Shown in pieces: positions 7,891 to 15,227 of a stretch of 15,227 nucleotides of DNA (position 1 is the first letter of the stretch; each line of letters begins with the position of its first letter). The notes below the pieces were generated by a model that was not told where the DNA came from, did not search any database, and saw only the letters and a program-made list of their open reading frames with translations. This DNA comes from Coemansia sp. RSA 922 (lineage: Eukaryota; Kickxellomycota; Kickxellomycetes; Kickxellales; Kickxellaceae), in assembly GCA_027577415.1 (NCBI GenBank), contig JANBQS010000577.1:1-15227 (forward strand), given 5' to 3'. Made by a program: the position numbers and the translations under genes.

Positions 7891-8184
7891 ATGGAGCGAA
7901 CTCTAGTAGATCGTGACCCCATAGGCGGGGTAGCGCTTGGCCTGTGTGATAAAAAATGTGCAGCAACTGTAGATTTTGAAGTTGGTCGGGGTGTTTTCTT
8001 ACTACTTCCCAATGGATATTCAGATTATGATTTGGAAACGTTTAAGGAGAAAGTTGCCAAGTATGTTCTCGAGTGGATGCCTTGTCGTAACCACAAGCCA
8101 AACAAGAGTCCTGGTTGTAGTGAGTGTGCAAGGGAGGATAAGGTAGTAGTGAAGTGTGTTAACAGAGTAAGAATACAGCATTAA
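7891..8184 (+). CDS. Small Cys/His-rich protein of unknown function, intact copy
   Basis: The gene encodes 97 residues. The start is chosen at 7891 because it matches the left copy and lies 109 bp after a conserved TATA box; the frame remains open further upstream to ATG 7687. There is no signal peptide and no membrane segment. A hydrophobic strand-like run (GVFLLLPN) is followed by a Lys-rich helix-like part (about residues 49-62) and then MPCRNHK...PGCSECAR (about 63-76), a C-x2-H-x7-C-x2-C arrangement that could hold one zinc ion. Both copies keep it. Three more cysteines (LCDKKC near 19-23 and one near 90) are partly specific to this copy. I recognise no family. The tandem copy and the excess of amino-acid-changing differences suggest a fast-evolving lineage-specific gene. 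AATAAA signals at 8305 and 8312 are possible poly(A) sites. Confidence 0.6.
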   Translation: MERTLVDRDPIGGVALGLCDKKCAATVDFEVGRGVFLLLPNGYSDYDLETFKEKVAKYVLEWMPCRNHKPNKSPGCSECAREDKVVVKCVNRVRIQH

Positions 8185-8337
8185 CGTTGTGTATTCTTGG
8201 TTGGAACCAGGGGTTAGTTACTTCTCCCTGGTGTTACCAGCCATGATGGCCTGCCTCTTTCATGGGTCCTCTTTAATGACATTCTATATATAGTGCTTCT
8301 TTACAATAAATAATAAAGTGTAGCAGACATCTACCAA
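8185..8337. terminator. Convergent 3' ends of the small gene and the DUF4246 gene
   Basis: The spacer is 153 bp. AATAAA occurs twice on the plus strand (8305-8310, 8312-8317). An imperfect hairpin, GGTTGGAACCAGGG against CCCTGGTGTTACCAGCC, lies at about 8199-8243. Both transcripts probably end here. Confidence 0.4.
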
Positions 8338-10230
8338 TTAAAAGCCCAAAAGGTGACAAATATATGAAACTACATTGCGTACAGGCGCTTTTACATTAGG
8401 CAACCTCGTATGCCACATACAGGGACAGTAGATTAAATAGTCATACGCCCTATGCTTGCGCTCAAGCTCATCTCGTTCCTCCAAAGCGTTCTTTAATGCA
8501 ACAAGCGCTTTTTCGTTGTCCTCAGCCGACTTGCTCATGTTGTTAGCTACGCCAGCCAACGTGAGGTCAGTATTGGCCCAATCTGGCTGCCTTGGTGGGA
8601 CGATCTCAGTTGAGACCCTTCTAAGGGATGGGCTAACTACATAAAAGGCAATGTACTTCACATGTCCGTTCCTTGTTGAATCCGCCAATTGAAATGATGA
8701 AAATTTGACTTGATGCAAGTTTGAATAACAAATAAAACGCCCCGCCTTGATTTCCTCACTGCCCACAGCCTTCATGGCACGGCACTGTTTGTCATAGTCG
8801 GCCATATAATTCGCATTATAAAGCTTTGGCTTTTTCTCAAAATTGCGTGATGTCTTCTCCTTCTTAGGGTCACGGAACATGAGCCTTGCGTTGGCGACAT
8901 TCTCAACATCATAAAAGTAAAGGCACACAGCAGAAATCGCCTCTTCTTCCCTGCCTTCAGCCTGCCACTCACTCTCTGGACGGTTTGGGTTGTCTGGCGT
9001 AAGGGCGATGGTGGCCATTTCCACTGACGCCTGCAGAGGGAGTCCGCGCATGCTATAGGGTACAGTTGGTCGGTACAAGGGACTGAATGGCAAGGCTGAA
9101 GCTGAGGACTTGCGAGGCTGTATCTTTGCCCACTCGTCAAATAGCGCACTAGTATCTAGCTCTATGCCGTTGACTACAAGTGTCTCGTTCCACTTTCCGC
9201 CATAGCAATACGAGTCGCTAGTAGTCACAAACTTGTGATACTTTTCGGCCAGTGGTTCTCCTTTCTCAACCATTTGGATAACATCGTGTGGATGCAGCGT
9301 GCAGTACTTGAAACACCTATCTTCGTCAAATATGTCCCGCGATTGATGAGGGTGAATTGCATCAGTTAATACTTGCTCCAACAACGGAACACACTTGGCA
9401 AATACCTTGGAGATGGTTTGGTACAACTCTGAATAGCGAACCGGATGCAAATTGTTGATGTAGGAGCGAATAGATACCGAGCCATCCTTACCAATGTCAA
9501 AGTCGGTAGGTAGCCAACCGCTAGCATACTTGTCGCCTGACTTTGCCTTTCGTTCTGAAGACAAGGCTGATATCTTGCGCTTGTCGAACATTGCTTCCTT
9601 GTTGTGTGTATTGTAGTCGTTGTAGATACCAATTGATTTCTCCCACTTCCAAAACATCCTTGGCTTGATTCGCGGAAACTCAGAGTCTACGGCATCCTTG
9701 GGCGTCGTAATTGCCTTCTTAAATACATGAGACTCGTCACTTGCAAATGCGTACATGAAAGGGTCGACCAATACTTGACGGTCTGAGGACTTGTTGCTAT
9801 CCATGCCCTCAATATGCCTCTTGGCATGGTCGTCTTCGAGTAGCTCAGCGTTGCAGGCGAACTCTCTGGCCAACTCAACATCTCCTTCTCGGTTAATCCA
9901 AGTCATGTCAATAGCACCTGGCTCTTCTCCATCGCGGCCATTTGCCGTGAGCTTTGCATAGTACTCTAATTCCTCAAAGATGTACTTGACCTCTCGGCTA
10001 TTTACTCCAAAGGCTTTCTTGACCTGAACCGCCCACTCTTTACGCTTGCTGTCGCTGTGTAGTTGCTCGACCCAGTCTGGTGCAAAACGGATAGCTGCAC
10101 TAGCCCTGATCATACGTAGCTCAACCTGGGTCTTTGGCTCTGGGTCGTAGGGCTCAAACGTAGAGTAGCTGTCCGCTCGGGTCATGTAACAATGTTTGAG
10201 GAAATACTTCTGGCTAGTAGTCATTGTCAA
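8338..10230 (-). CDS. DUF4246 family protein, probably without the usual metal-binding residues
   Basis: The protein has 630 residues in one exon. The family signature SYINNLHP is at 246-253, followed by helices (YQTISKVFAKCVPLLEQVL, 260-278). The core GLPLQASVEMATIALTPDNP (386-405) is followed by EWQAEG (411-416), FYDVENVANARLMFR (429-443), then NLHQVKFSSF (494-503) and GHVKYIAFYVVSP (512-524), ending with VPPRQPDW. DUF4246 is a fungal family of unknown function whose conserved core resembles 2-oxoglutarate/Fe(II) oxygenases (inference). From memory, relatives have WHVEG, QHRVSPF and PGHRK at these three places; here the His, the His and the Arg read Q413, V498 and V514. E415 is kept. A Lys/Glu-rich helix (about 561-586) follows the core. 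The minus-strand start lies after a T11 tract (plus-strand A-run at about 10209-10219). Family call firm; activity doubtful. Confidence 0.8.
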   Translation of the reverse strand: MTMTTSQKYFLKHCYMTRADSYSTFEPYDPEPKTQVELRMIRASAAIRFAPDWVEQLHSDSKRKEWAVQVKKAFGVNSREVKYIFEELEYYAKLTANGRDGEEPGAIDMTWINREGDVELAREFACNAELLEDDHAKRHIEGMDSNKSSDRQVLVDPFMYAFASDESHVFKKAITTPKDAVDSEFPRIKPRMFWKWEKSIGIYNDYNTHNKEAMFDKRKISALSSERKAKSGDKYASGWLPTDFDIGKDGSVSIRSYINNLHPVRYSELYQTISKVFAKCVPLLEQVLTDAIHPHQSRDIFDEDRCFKYCTLHPHDVIQMVEKGEPLAEKYHKFVTTSDSYCYGGKWNETLVVNGIELDTSALFDEWAKIQPRKSSASALPFSPLYRPTVPYSMRGLPLQASVEMATIALTPDNPNRPESEWQAEGREEEAISAVCLYFYDVENVANARLMFRDPKKEKTSRNFEKKPKLYNANYMADYDKQCRAMKAVGSEEIKAGRFICYSNLHQVKFSSFQLADSTRNGHVKYIAFYVVSPSLRRVSTEIVPPRQPDWANTDLTLAGVANNMSKSAEDNEKALVALKNALEERDELERKHRAYDYLIYCPCMWHTRLPNVKAPVRNVVSYICHLLGF

Positions 10231-10545
10231 AAAAAAAAACGAAGTGAATAAATAATTATTTGGCTCGAAGAGAGGGAGGCTCTTTCCGTTAAAGGTTGTA
10301 TTTTTTTTAGTAAGCTGGCTGCAAGTAGTATCAAAAGGAAAGCGCTCCCTTTCTTTCTACAAAAAAAAGGTATGCTTCAAAGGCTTTCAGTTTTTTCTAC
10401 AGACTGCAAAAGTCCTGCTGCGGCCACTCAGTCAACGGCTCCATTTGCGCGTTGTAGCAAGAATCGACCAAACTAGGGAGGAAATATGGAAGCTCCATGT
10501 TGAGATTCGCGATACATTTTTTTTTGTAAAGATTTAACATTCTAC
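10231..10545. promoter_or_regulatory. Spacer between the DUF4246 and Rrp9 genes
   Basis: The 315-bp spacer holds the DUF4246 promoter and the Rrp9 3' end, both on the minus strand. It has several A/T tracts (about 10209-10219, 10300-10309, 10361-10368, 10517-10525) and no open frame worth calling. No tRNA-like fold was recognised. Confidence 0.4.
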
Positions 10546-12294
10546 TCAGCTAGAGCTGGATTTTGAAGGGTTAGCTGGGAGATGGAACAGCCTAACGACG
10601 TTTCGCGCCTTTTCCTTAGCCCAGCGACCTAGTCTGGGTTCATTGCCAACAGCGACAGCAAGGATAATGTCCTTGCGCACAGCCAGCGACCCCTCGGGGG
10701 TTAGTTCGCGCACAGCCAGTCCGTTGACAAAGCCTGCGACTGGAATGGTGTTAACCATGTCGAATCCCGGGGTCTTGCCGGGACGCATGCGCCACAGCCG
10801 CACGAGGCCATCGGAAGAAGCAGAAAAGAACATATCGGTGAACGGCACAGCAGCCAGCGCCGTGATCCAGCGTGAGCGCGTAGGCAGCCTAGTCGCCGAT
10901 GAGTTTTCGTCGTCGGCGGCGGCGGCAGTTGCGGATACTGTGTCAGTTGAGGTGGCCGTTGGCTGGATTCCGTGAGCAATGTGGTGGATAAACACGGGCT
11001 TCTTCTTTTGAACACTCCACAGGCATAGGGCACCAGAGTCACCGCCAGTCACATAGGTCTCTTCGTCAATCATGGCGACGGCATCGACGCTTTCCTCGCA
11101 GAACTCGGTGTTCTCAGCGGCCAGACTTCTGAGCAAATCCCGGTATTCGTCAGCGTGCTGCGTAGTCGAATGGTTCTGCTCGATAATCGCCCGGACATCG
11201 GCAGCCGCCTCGATAGCGTCCTGCTTTCCCTCAGACAGCGCCTTGGTGATCCGGCTCTGGTCGGTAGTCGACCCACCGCGGAAAACTAGCTGTGCCTCGT
11301 CGGCGATCTTCCAGAGCCGCAGAGTCTTGTCGCGGCTACCCGTAGTGACAGCCTGCTCGCGCTGCAATGCGTCAATGGACACGATTATGTCCTGGTGTCC
11401 AAACAGCGTGTCCATGTAGGCCAGCTCATCGACGTTCCACATCTTGACCATGCGGTCAGCAGAGCACGAGTACAAGTGGTTAATACCGCGGCGGAAAACC
11501 AGGCCTGTAACCGAGTCCTTGTGCTGGTGGAAGGCAATGAGATGCCGGTCCTCGTCAACCGACCAAATGTGAATACGCCGGTCGCGTCCGCCCGTAGCCA
11601 CATATTTGCTGTCGCTGCTGACAGCGATGGATAGAATGTGGTCGCAGTGGCCGAGTTTGTGATTAGAGCCCTTTTTCTTTTGTCCCTTAAAGACGTGTAG
11701 CTTTTGGCCGGTCTCTCTCTGCCACTTGATCAGCGACCCGTCCTTTGCCCCGCTGTACACAAACTTCCCGTTGGGAGTGATAGCTACACAGGTGACTGGA
11801 AGCATATGCCCATTCTTCAGCACCCGCGCCATACTCATCTCGTCAATGGGGTAGGCAAATTGGTCGGCGATCCGTCGGCTCCATTTACCGGATCTCTCGC
11901 GCGCATCAGATGTCAGCCGCTCGGCGATCAGATCCCGATCGATCTGAGCTGCATCATACTCATCGGCGTCCATCTCCGTTGACGCCTTTACTTTGCTGAT
12001 ATAGCTCTTGGCCAGGCGCAGGCGCTTCTCGGCCGCTGTTTCCAGGAACTCGTCTTCTTCGGAAGACACCTCGTTCTCGTCAGTTCCATATCTGTGCTCA
12101 AGGTCGTTCACATCGCCAACTTCGTTGTCAGACTCGTCGTCGCCCCCCTCTTCGTCGCTGCCGCCATGGTGTTTCCTGGGCTTGCCTGGACGCTTTGTCT
12201 GGTCTTTTGTCGGCTTGCGCGAGCTAACTGGCTTTCCACCGCGTTGGCGCTTTGTGCCAGTCACGCCTTGGGCAAGAAAGCGGTCTCTGGCCAT
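10546..12294 (-). CDS. RRP9: U3 snoRNP-associated WD40 protein Rrp9 (U3-55K)
   Basis: The protein has 582 residues in one exon. It is a U3 box C/D snoRNP subunit in the small-subunit processome, needed for early pre-18S rRNA cleavage in the nucleolus. A basic N-terminus (KRPGKPRKHHGG, about 34-45) and an acidic stretch (46-84) precede a conserved helical segment (LAKSYI). WD repeats follow at about 150-185, 207-236 (ending IHIWSVDE), 248-277, 289-319 (ending LRLWKI), 394-417, 462-492 and 505-562. Family hallmarks near the end are SVDAVAMIDEETYVTGGDSG (392-411), IPVAGFVNGL (507-516) and EPRLGRW followed by ARNVV. A charged insert of about 60 residues (332-392) sits between blades 4 and 5; yeast Rrp9 has an extension at a similar place as I recall. 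The start has a good context (ACC ATG GCC). It shares a 367-bp divergent promoter region with the multicopper oxidase gene. Confidence 0.95.
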   Translation of the reverse strand: MARDRFLAQGVTGTKRQRGGKPVSSRKPTKDQTKRPGKPRKHHGGSDEEGGDDESDNEVGDVNDLEHRYGTDENEVSSEEDEFLETAAEKRLRLAKSYISKVKASTEMDADEYDAAQIDRDLIAERLTSDARERSGKWSRRIADQFAYPIDEMSMARVLKNGHMLPVTCVAITPNGKFVYSGAKDGSLIKWQRETGQKLHVFKGQKKKGSNHKLGHCDHILSIAVSSDSKYVATGGRDRRIHIWSVDEDRHLIAFHQHKDSVTGLVFRRGINHLYSCSADRMVKMWNVDELAYMDTLFGHQDIIVSIDALQREQAVTTGSRDKTLRLWKIADEAQLVFRGGSTTDQSRITKALSEGKQDAIEAAADVRAIIEQNHSTTQHADEYRDLLRSLAAENTEFCEESVDAVAMIDEETYVTGGDSGALCLWSVQKKKPVFIHHIAHGIQPTATSTDTVSATAAAADDENSSATRLPTRSRWITALAAVPFTDMFFSASSDGLVRLWRMRPGKTPGFDMVNTIPVAGFVNGLAVRELTPEGSLAVRKDIILAVAVGNEPRLGRWAKEKARNVVRLFHLPANPSKSSSS

Positions 12295-12661
12295 GGTCTA
12301 AAATAAATGTAAATGCCAATTAAAATATTTTTATATAAAGAATACGAAAACAAACAAAACAAAAACTGCGTAGCCTATCTTGCTGGGTTGGGACCTTTTG
12401 CAAAAACAGAAAAAAAAATTTATGGAGATATTTCTGATCAACATTGATTAGATCAGATGATTTCCCCTCCACATATGCCATGTGGAATACACGATATCTT
12501 AAACCGCGCAACGCATGCGTGTCGTTCCTCCTCACGGGCGATCGGTTTGCCGCCCACGCTTGCAATAGTTCAGTCAAGGCTTTCTTTCCCAAAAAAGGCA
12601 TATCCTGTTTGTACTCTGTAAAAAAAATCTTGAACACGCCATTTTCTATATTATTCCTCAT
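12295..12661. promoter_or_regulatory. Divergent promoter region, Rrp9 / multicopper oxidase
   Basis: These 367 bp separate two divergent start codons. On the Rrp9 side there is an AT-rich element, TTTATATAA (minus strand, 12331-12339), and a CCAAT at 12316-12320. A-rich tracts lie at about 12411-12418 and 12620-12627. No canonical iron-responsive GATAA cluster was seen near the oxidase gene. Frames on both strands here lack recognisable domains. Confidence 0.5.
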
Positions 12662-14374
12662 ATGCATATCGTATTAGCCGAGCGGCGTTTCGCCAGCAGG
12701 GCCCTACAATCAATGCTGCTGCTTGTCTTAGCGTTAGCATGTGTAGCGCGCGCGGCAATTATCGAGCACCACTGGGATATCGAGTATGTCGACTATAACA
12801 TGGAGAACATGTTTACGCGCAAAGCCATCGGCATCAACGGAAAGTGGCCGATTCCCGGTGTGGTAGCCGACAAAGGAGACACGCTGATTATTCACGCCAC
12901 AAACAAGCTCAAAGAGCCGACGTCTCTGCACTCACATGGAATATTCCAAAACGGCACCAACTTTTACGACGGCGCAGCCATGGTAACCGAATGCGGCATC
13001 CCCATGAACGGCACATTCACATACACCATAGAACTGAACCAGGCCGGCACATACTGGATCCACAGTCACTTCAAGTCGCAGACCGCCGACGGACTACGCA
13101 CATCGCTGGTTATCCGCGACCCAGATGAAGTATACGAGTATGACGATGAAATCATATTGCCACTGGAAGATTGGTTCCGCGAGCCCGCTAAAACTCTTAT
13201 CAAGCAGTTTAATAACCCGGACCCGCGCATTCGATTCAAGCCTATTGTGCCCTACGCGATTGTTGGCGGCACCTGCGCCAACAGCAAGCGTTTACATTTA
13301 GCACCCGGCAAAACATACCGCATCAGGTTGCTCAACATTGGCGCATCGTTTGACTTTCATTTCAGCATGGAAGCACACACGCTGCGACTTATCGAAGTCG
13401 ACGGCGTCATGGTCAAGGAACGCGTAACGCACGGCGTGACTGTGGGCACCGGGCAGCGAGCATCAATTCTAGTAACCGCACTAAACACCACAGACAACAA
13501 TTACGTTTTCCACGCGGACATGTACACGGATTTGCTGCAAATGCCGCGATACAATCCATTGAATTTCACGGGCACCATCGAGTACTCGCCCAAGGCCAGG
13601 ATAAAGCGCGTGCGCAGCGCCATGTGGATGAACATCAACGACCTTGATCTCGAGCCACTCGACGCCGAGCCCATGCTCGAGGCAGACCAAGTCGTAACAC
13701 TCGACGCATACTCTGGTGTATTCAGCGACCAGTCGTTCCGCCACTCATTCAACAATGTCACATACGCTGTGCCACAAATACCCACGCTCCTCACCGCCCT
13801 GACCATGGGCGACTACGCCAACCGCACAGAAGTCTATGGAAAGCAAACCGATACTCATATTCTTAAGCATCTCAACGTAGTAGAAATAGTCGTCAACAAC
13901 CACGACTACTACTCTCATCCATTCCACCTGCATGGCCATGTGTTTCAAGTCATCGAAATGGGCGATCTCCGGTCGAAAGAGCGCCGAGTTAAAACGGCTC
14001 TCAACACTCCTGTCAAAAGGGATACTGTGGTTATTGGCGGCGGACATTATGCGATTCTGAGGTTCCGTGCTGACAATCCTGGTGTGTGGCTTTTCCACTG
14101 TCATATCGACTTTCATATTATGCTCGGTCTACAAATGACTTTTGTCGAAGCGCCAGACAAAATCCAAAGCCGCCTGGAACACAAATTGCCTGATATGTAT
14201 CGAGAAAACTGCGTCGCTCAGGGTATCAGAACAACAGGAAATGCTTTGGGTGGCGGCAATGCTATTGACTTGGGCGACCAAGACCAGATTAACCCCAGTC
14301 CCTACCCTGACCAGTTCGAATCCGCCGACCCTCCATCTGGCTGGACGCTCATATCGTACATTCTTCAAGGCTAA
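12662..14374 (+). CDS. Fet3-type multicopper oxidase, secreted, without C-terminal membrane anchor
   Basis: The protein has 570 residues. A signal peptide lies at about 18-32 (MLLLVLALACVARA); Met18 (12713) is an alternative start. Three cupredoxin domains carry all four copper motifs: LHSHG (H90, H92), WIHSH (H134, H136), HPFHLHGH (H419, H422, H424, H426) and HCHIDFH (H479-H485) with Leu490 as the axial type-1 position. The segment NNVTYAVPQIPTLLTALTMG with ANRTEVYG (364-393) is very close to yeast Fet3. The acidic residue four before H419, Fet3 Asp409 in the iron-to-copper electron path, is kept as D415. The place of Fet3 Glu185, just before the WY/WF motif, is D170. Six Asn-glycosylation sequons fit secretion. 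Fet3 oxidises ferrous iron for uptake with the permease Ftr1, but no permease is in view. The protein ends right after the PPSGW stretch, where membrane-anchored relatives have their transmembrane helix. A soluble ferroxidase or laccase-like enzyme is likely. Confidence 0.9.
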   Translation: MHIVLAERRFASRALQSMLLLVLALACVARAAIIEHHWDIEYVDYNMENMFTRKAIGINGKWPIPGVVADKGDTLIIHATNKLKEPTSLHSHGIFQNGTNFYDGAAMVTECGIPMNGTFTYTIELNQAGTYWIHSHFKSQTADGLRTSLVIRDPDEVYEYDDEIILPLEDWFREPAKTLIKQFNNPDPRIRFKPIVPYAIVGGTCANSKRLHLAPGKTYRIRLLNIGASFDFHFSMEAHTLRLIEVDGVMVKERVTHGVTVGTGQRASILVTALNTTDNNYVFHADMYTDLLQMPRYNPLNFTGTIEYSPKARIKRVRSAMWMNINDLDLEPLDAEPMLEADQVVTLDAYSGVFSDQSFRHSFNNVTYAVPQIPTLLTALTMGDYANRTEVYGKQTDTHILKHLNVVEIVVNNHDYYSHPFHLHGHVFQVIEMGDLRSKERRVKTALNTPVKRDTVVIGGGHYAILRFRADNPGVWLFHCHIDFHIMLGLQMTFVEAPDKIQSRLEHKLPDMYRENCVAQGIRTTGNALGGGNAIDLGDQDQINPSPYPDQFESADPPSGWTLISYILQG

Positions 14375-14902
14375 CAATATAAATATAGGTTTAGCTAGAG
14401 TTGTTTATTTTTTGTTATTATTTTAAACAAGTAATTGTAAGGTTTGTGGCTAAAGCTAGGGAAATATTATCTCTGGATGTCATATGGCGGCTTGGGTTCC
14501 AAAAACAAGAGTATCCTTGCTTTTTATTATTCTTTCGAGGTCTAAGCCTCGGGACGAGTATAATCTCTATGGCTTTGTTCTCTGCTGGCCCATTCCTAGA
14601 AGTGAATGTGCATAATGACGCAGACCAATTGAGTATTGTTAGTCTTTGTTGACAGTTTGATAGGCCCAAGCCGCAGCGCACTTTGCGACATTCTTCTTTT
14701 AGGAGATTCAGCTTAAAGCCATTGTTTTGTAAAAATGTAGTAGACTTGCCTAACAGGAGGGGAGAGCCAATGTTTATATATAAAAACGCCTCATTCTTCA
14801 TCTTTTATCTGAGAACCAAATACCAACAGCCGTCATAATATTCCCATCCTCTTCCTTCCGTTCCTAATATTGATAGAAAAAATTATTAACTAGGGTAAAA
14901 AA
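14375..14902. other. Intergenic region with the promoter of the repeat-protein gene
   Basis: The first 350 bp hold nothing I recognise; frames on both strands lack domains. Near the right end is a compact promoter: AGGGG (stress-element-like) at 14758-14762, CCAAT at 14767-14771, and the TATA box. Confidence 0.45.
14775..14786 (+). promoter_or_regulatory. TATA box of the secreted repeat-protein gene
   Basis: TATATATAAAAA lies 128 bp upstream of ATG 14903, a spacing close to that of the two small-gene promoters in this window. Confidence 0.6.
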
Positions 14903-15227
14903 ATGCGTCTGACTTTCTCTCTCGTTCTCTTGACTGCCTCAGTTGCTCTAGCTGCTCCTATGCTTCATTTACGGGCTGGCGATGAGGCATCAGCAAACAC
15001 GCCTGCTCCCGCGGGAGCAGCACCAGCGTCGCCAGGAGCAGGATCAGGAGCAGCACCAGCTTCGCCAGGAGCAGGATCAGGAGCAGCACCAGCTTCGCCA
15101 GGAGCAGGATCAGGAGCAGCACCAGCGTCACCAGGAGCAGGAACAGCACCACCAAAATCGGGATCGGAGCCTGAGGCAGCTCAGCCAGCGCCACCAAAGT
15201 CGGGATCCGAACCAGAGGCAGCTCAAC
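14903..15227 (+). CDS. Secreted Ala/Pro/Ser/Gly-rich tandem-repeat protein, 5' part only
   Basis: The gene is open to the window edge; 108 codons are visible. A clear signal peptide (MRLTFSLVLLTASVALA, cleavage likely before APM) is followed by a short unique stretch and then two kinds of in-frame repeat. First come four copies of the 11-residue unit GAAPASPGAGS (the last ends in T), then two visible copies of a 14-residue unit centred on PPKSGSEPEAAQ. The composition (Ala, Pro, Ser, Gly, with Glu and Lys in the second unit) is typical of extended, probably O-glycosylated wall or spore-coat linkers. What the C-terminal part holds, such as a GPI signal or a folded domain, is outside the window. 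Start chosen as the first ATG after a TATA box, directly followed by the signal peptide. Confidence 0.75.
   Translation, partial: MRLTFSLVLLTASVALAAPMLHLRAGDEASANTPAPAGAAPASPGAGSGAAPASPGAGSGAAPASPGAGSGAAPASPGAGTAPPKSGSEPEAAQPAPPKSGSEPEAAQ
15014..15145 (+). repeat. Tandem 33-bp coding repeat, four copies
   Basis: Units start at 15014, 15047, 15080 and 15113. Units 2 and 3 are identical in DNA, unit 1 differs from them by one silent base, and unit 4 differs by a few bases. This near-identity points to recent slippage or unequal exchange. Each unit encodes GAAPASPGAGS (last copy ...T). Confidence 0.9.
15143..15226 (+). repeat. Tandem 42-bp coding repeat, two visible copies
   Basis: Copies at 15143-15184 and 15185-15226 both encode a 14-residue unit containing APPKSGSEPEAAQ. 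They differ mainly at third codon positions, so they are older than, or have been kept longer than, the 33-bp units. More copies may follow beyond the window. Confidence 0.8.

Larger units (their letters stand above)
6522..8175 (+). repeat. Tandem duplication of a promoter-plus-small-gene unit
   Basis: Two direct copies, about 6522-6983 and 7711-8175, lie roughly 1.19 kb apart (start codon to start codon 1189 bp). Homology covers about 60 bp upstream of the TATA box, the whole 5' leader and most of the coding frame. It stops just before the left copy's extended C-terminus. The shared 77-codon core differs at 32 of 231 bases by my hand alignment. The DNA between the copies shows no clear homology to the DNA left of the first copy, so the original unit was short or the spacers have since diverged. 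Confidence 0.85.

Noticed and set aside
11120..11278. The 60-residue insert between blades 4 and 5 of Rrp9 as a possible novelty or intron
   Set aside because: It is in frame and charged, has no good splice sites, and fungal Rrp9 proteins have an extension at about this place.
14317..14327. GTTCGAATCC, resembling a tRNA T-loop
   Set aside because: It lies inside the multicopper oxidase coding frame and no acceptor or anticodon arms surround it.
14356..14388. Mini-intron GTACAT...CTAAC...ATAG at the end of the multicopper oxidase gene
   Set aside because: The branch site looks good, but 33 nt is very short and the joined frame stops after two codons without adding an anchor.
14418..14801. 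127-codon minus-strand frame right of the multicopper oxidase
   Set aside because: No domain, no usable start context and AT-rich random-like composition.

Overview
The window looks like nuclear DNA of an early-diverging fungus, most likely Kickxellales (a Coemansia/Linderina-type organism). The basis is eukaryotic housekeeping genes (a SMG7/EST1-type RNA-decay factor and the U3 snoRNP protein Rrp9), fungal families (DUF4246 and a Fet3-type multicopper oxidase), long uninterrupted ORFs, TATA-type promoters with poly-A/T tracts, and a leucine-rich-repeat-like protein of a kind I recall as strongly expanded in Kickxellales. The taxon is inferred from remembered family patterns, not from a search.

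Layout, left to right. (1) 49-1224 (+): 3' part of an LRR-like gene cut by the window edge, with a probable 3' splice site at its left end. (2) 1225-2296: an ATG-poor, T-tract-rich leader region. (3) 2297-5851 (+): an intact 1184-residue SMG7/EST1-like protein. (4) 5852-8337: a low-gene-density accessory stretch holding a tandem duplication of a small unrecognised gene. The left copy (6702-7024) is frameshifted and the right copy (7891-8184) is intact. Between them, on the minus strand, lies a doubtful small spliced ORF. (5) 8338-10230 (-): DUF4246 protein. (6) 10546-12294 (-): Rrp9. (7) 12662-14374 (+): secreted Fet3-like multicopper oxidase, divergent from Rrp9. (8) 14903 to the right edge (+): start of a secreted, tandemly repeated Ala/Pro/Ser/Gly-rich protein.

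The genes do not form one pathway. SMG7-like and Rrp9 are RNA-metabolism housekeeping genes. The multicopper oxidase and the repeat protein are cell-surface or secreted products. The LRR-like gene and the small duplicated gene look lineage-specific. The most interesting region is the tandem pair at about 6520-8184. The promoters and 5' leaders are nearly as well conserved as the coding parts or better, yet almost every codon difference in the shared core changes the amino acid (23 replacement against 2 silent codons), while a Cys/His pattern that could bind zinc is untouched. Second is the DUF4246 protein, which seems to have lost the presumed metal and co-substrate residues. No tRNA, rRNA, CRISPR array or complete transposon was seen.
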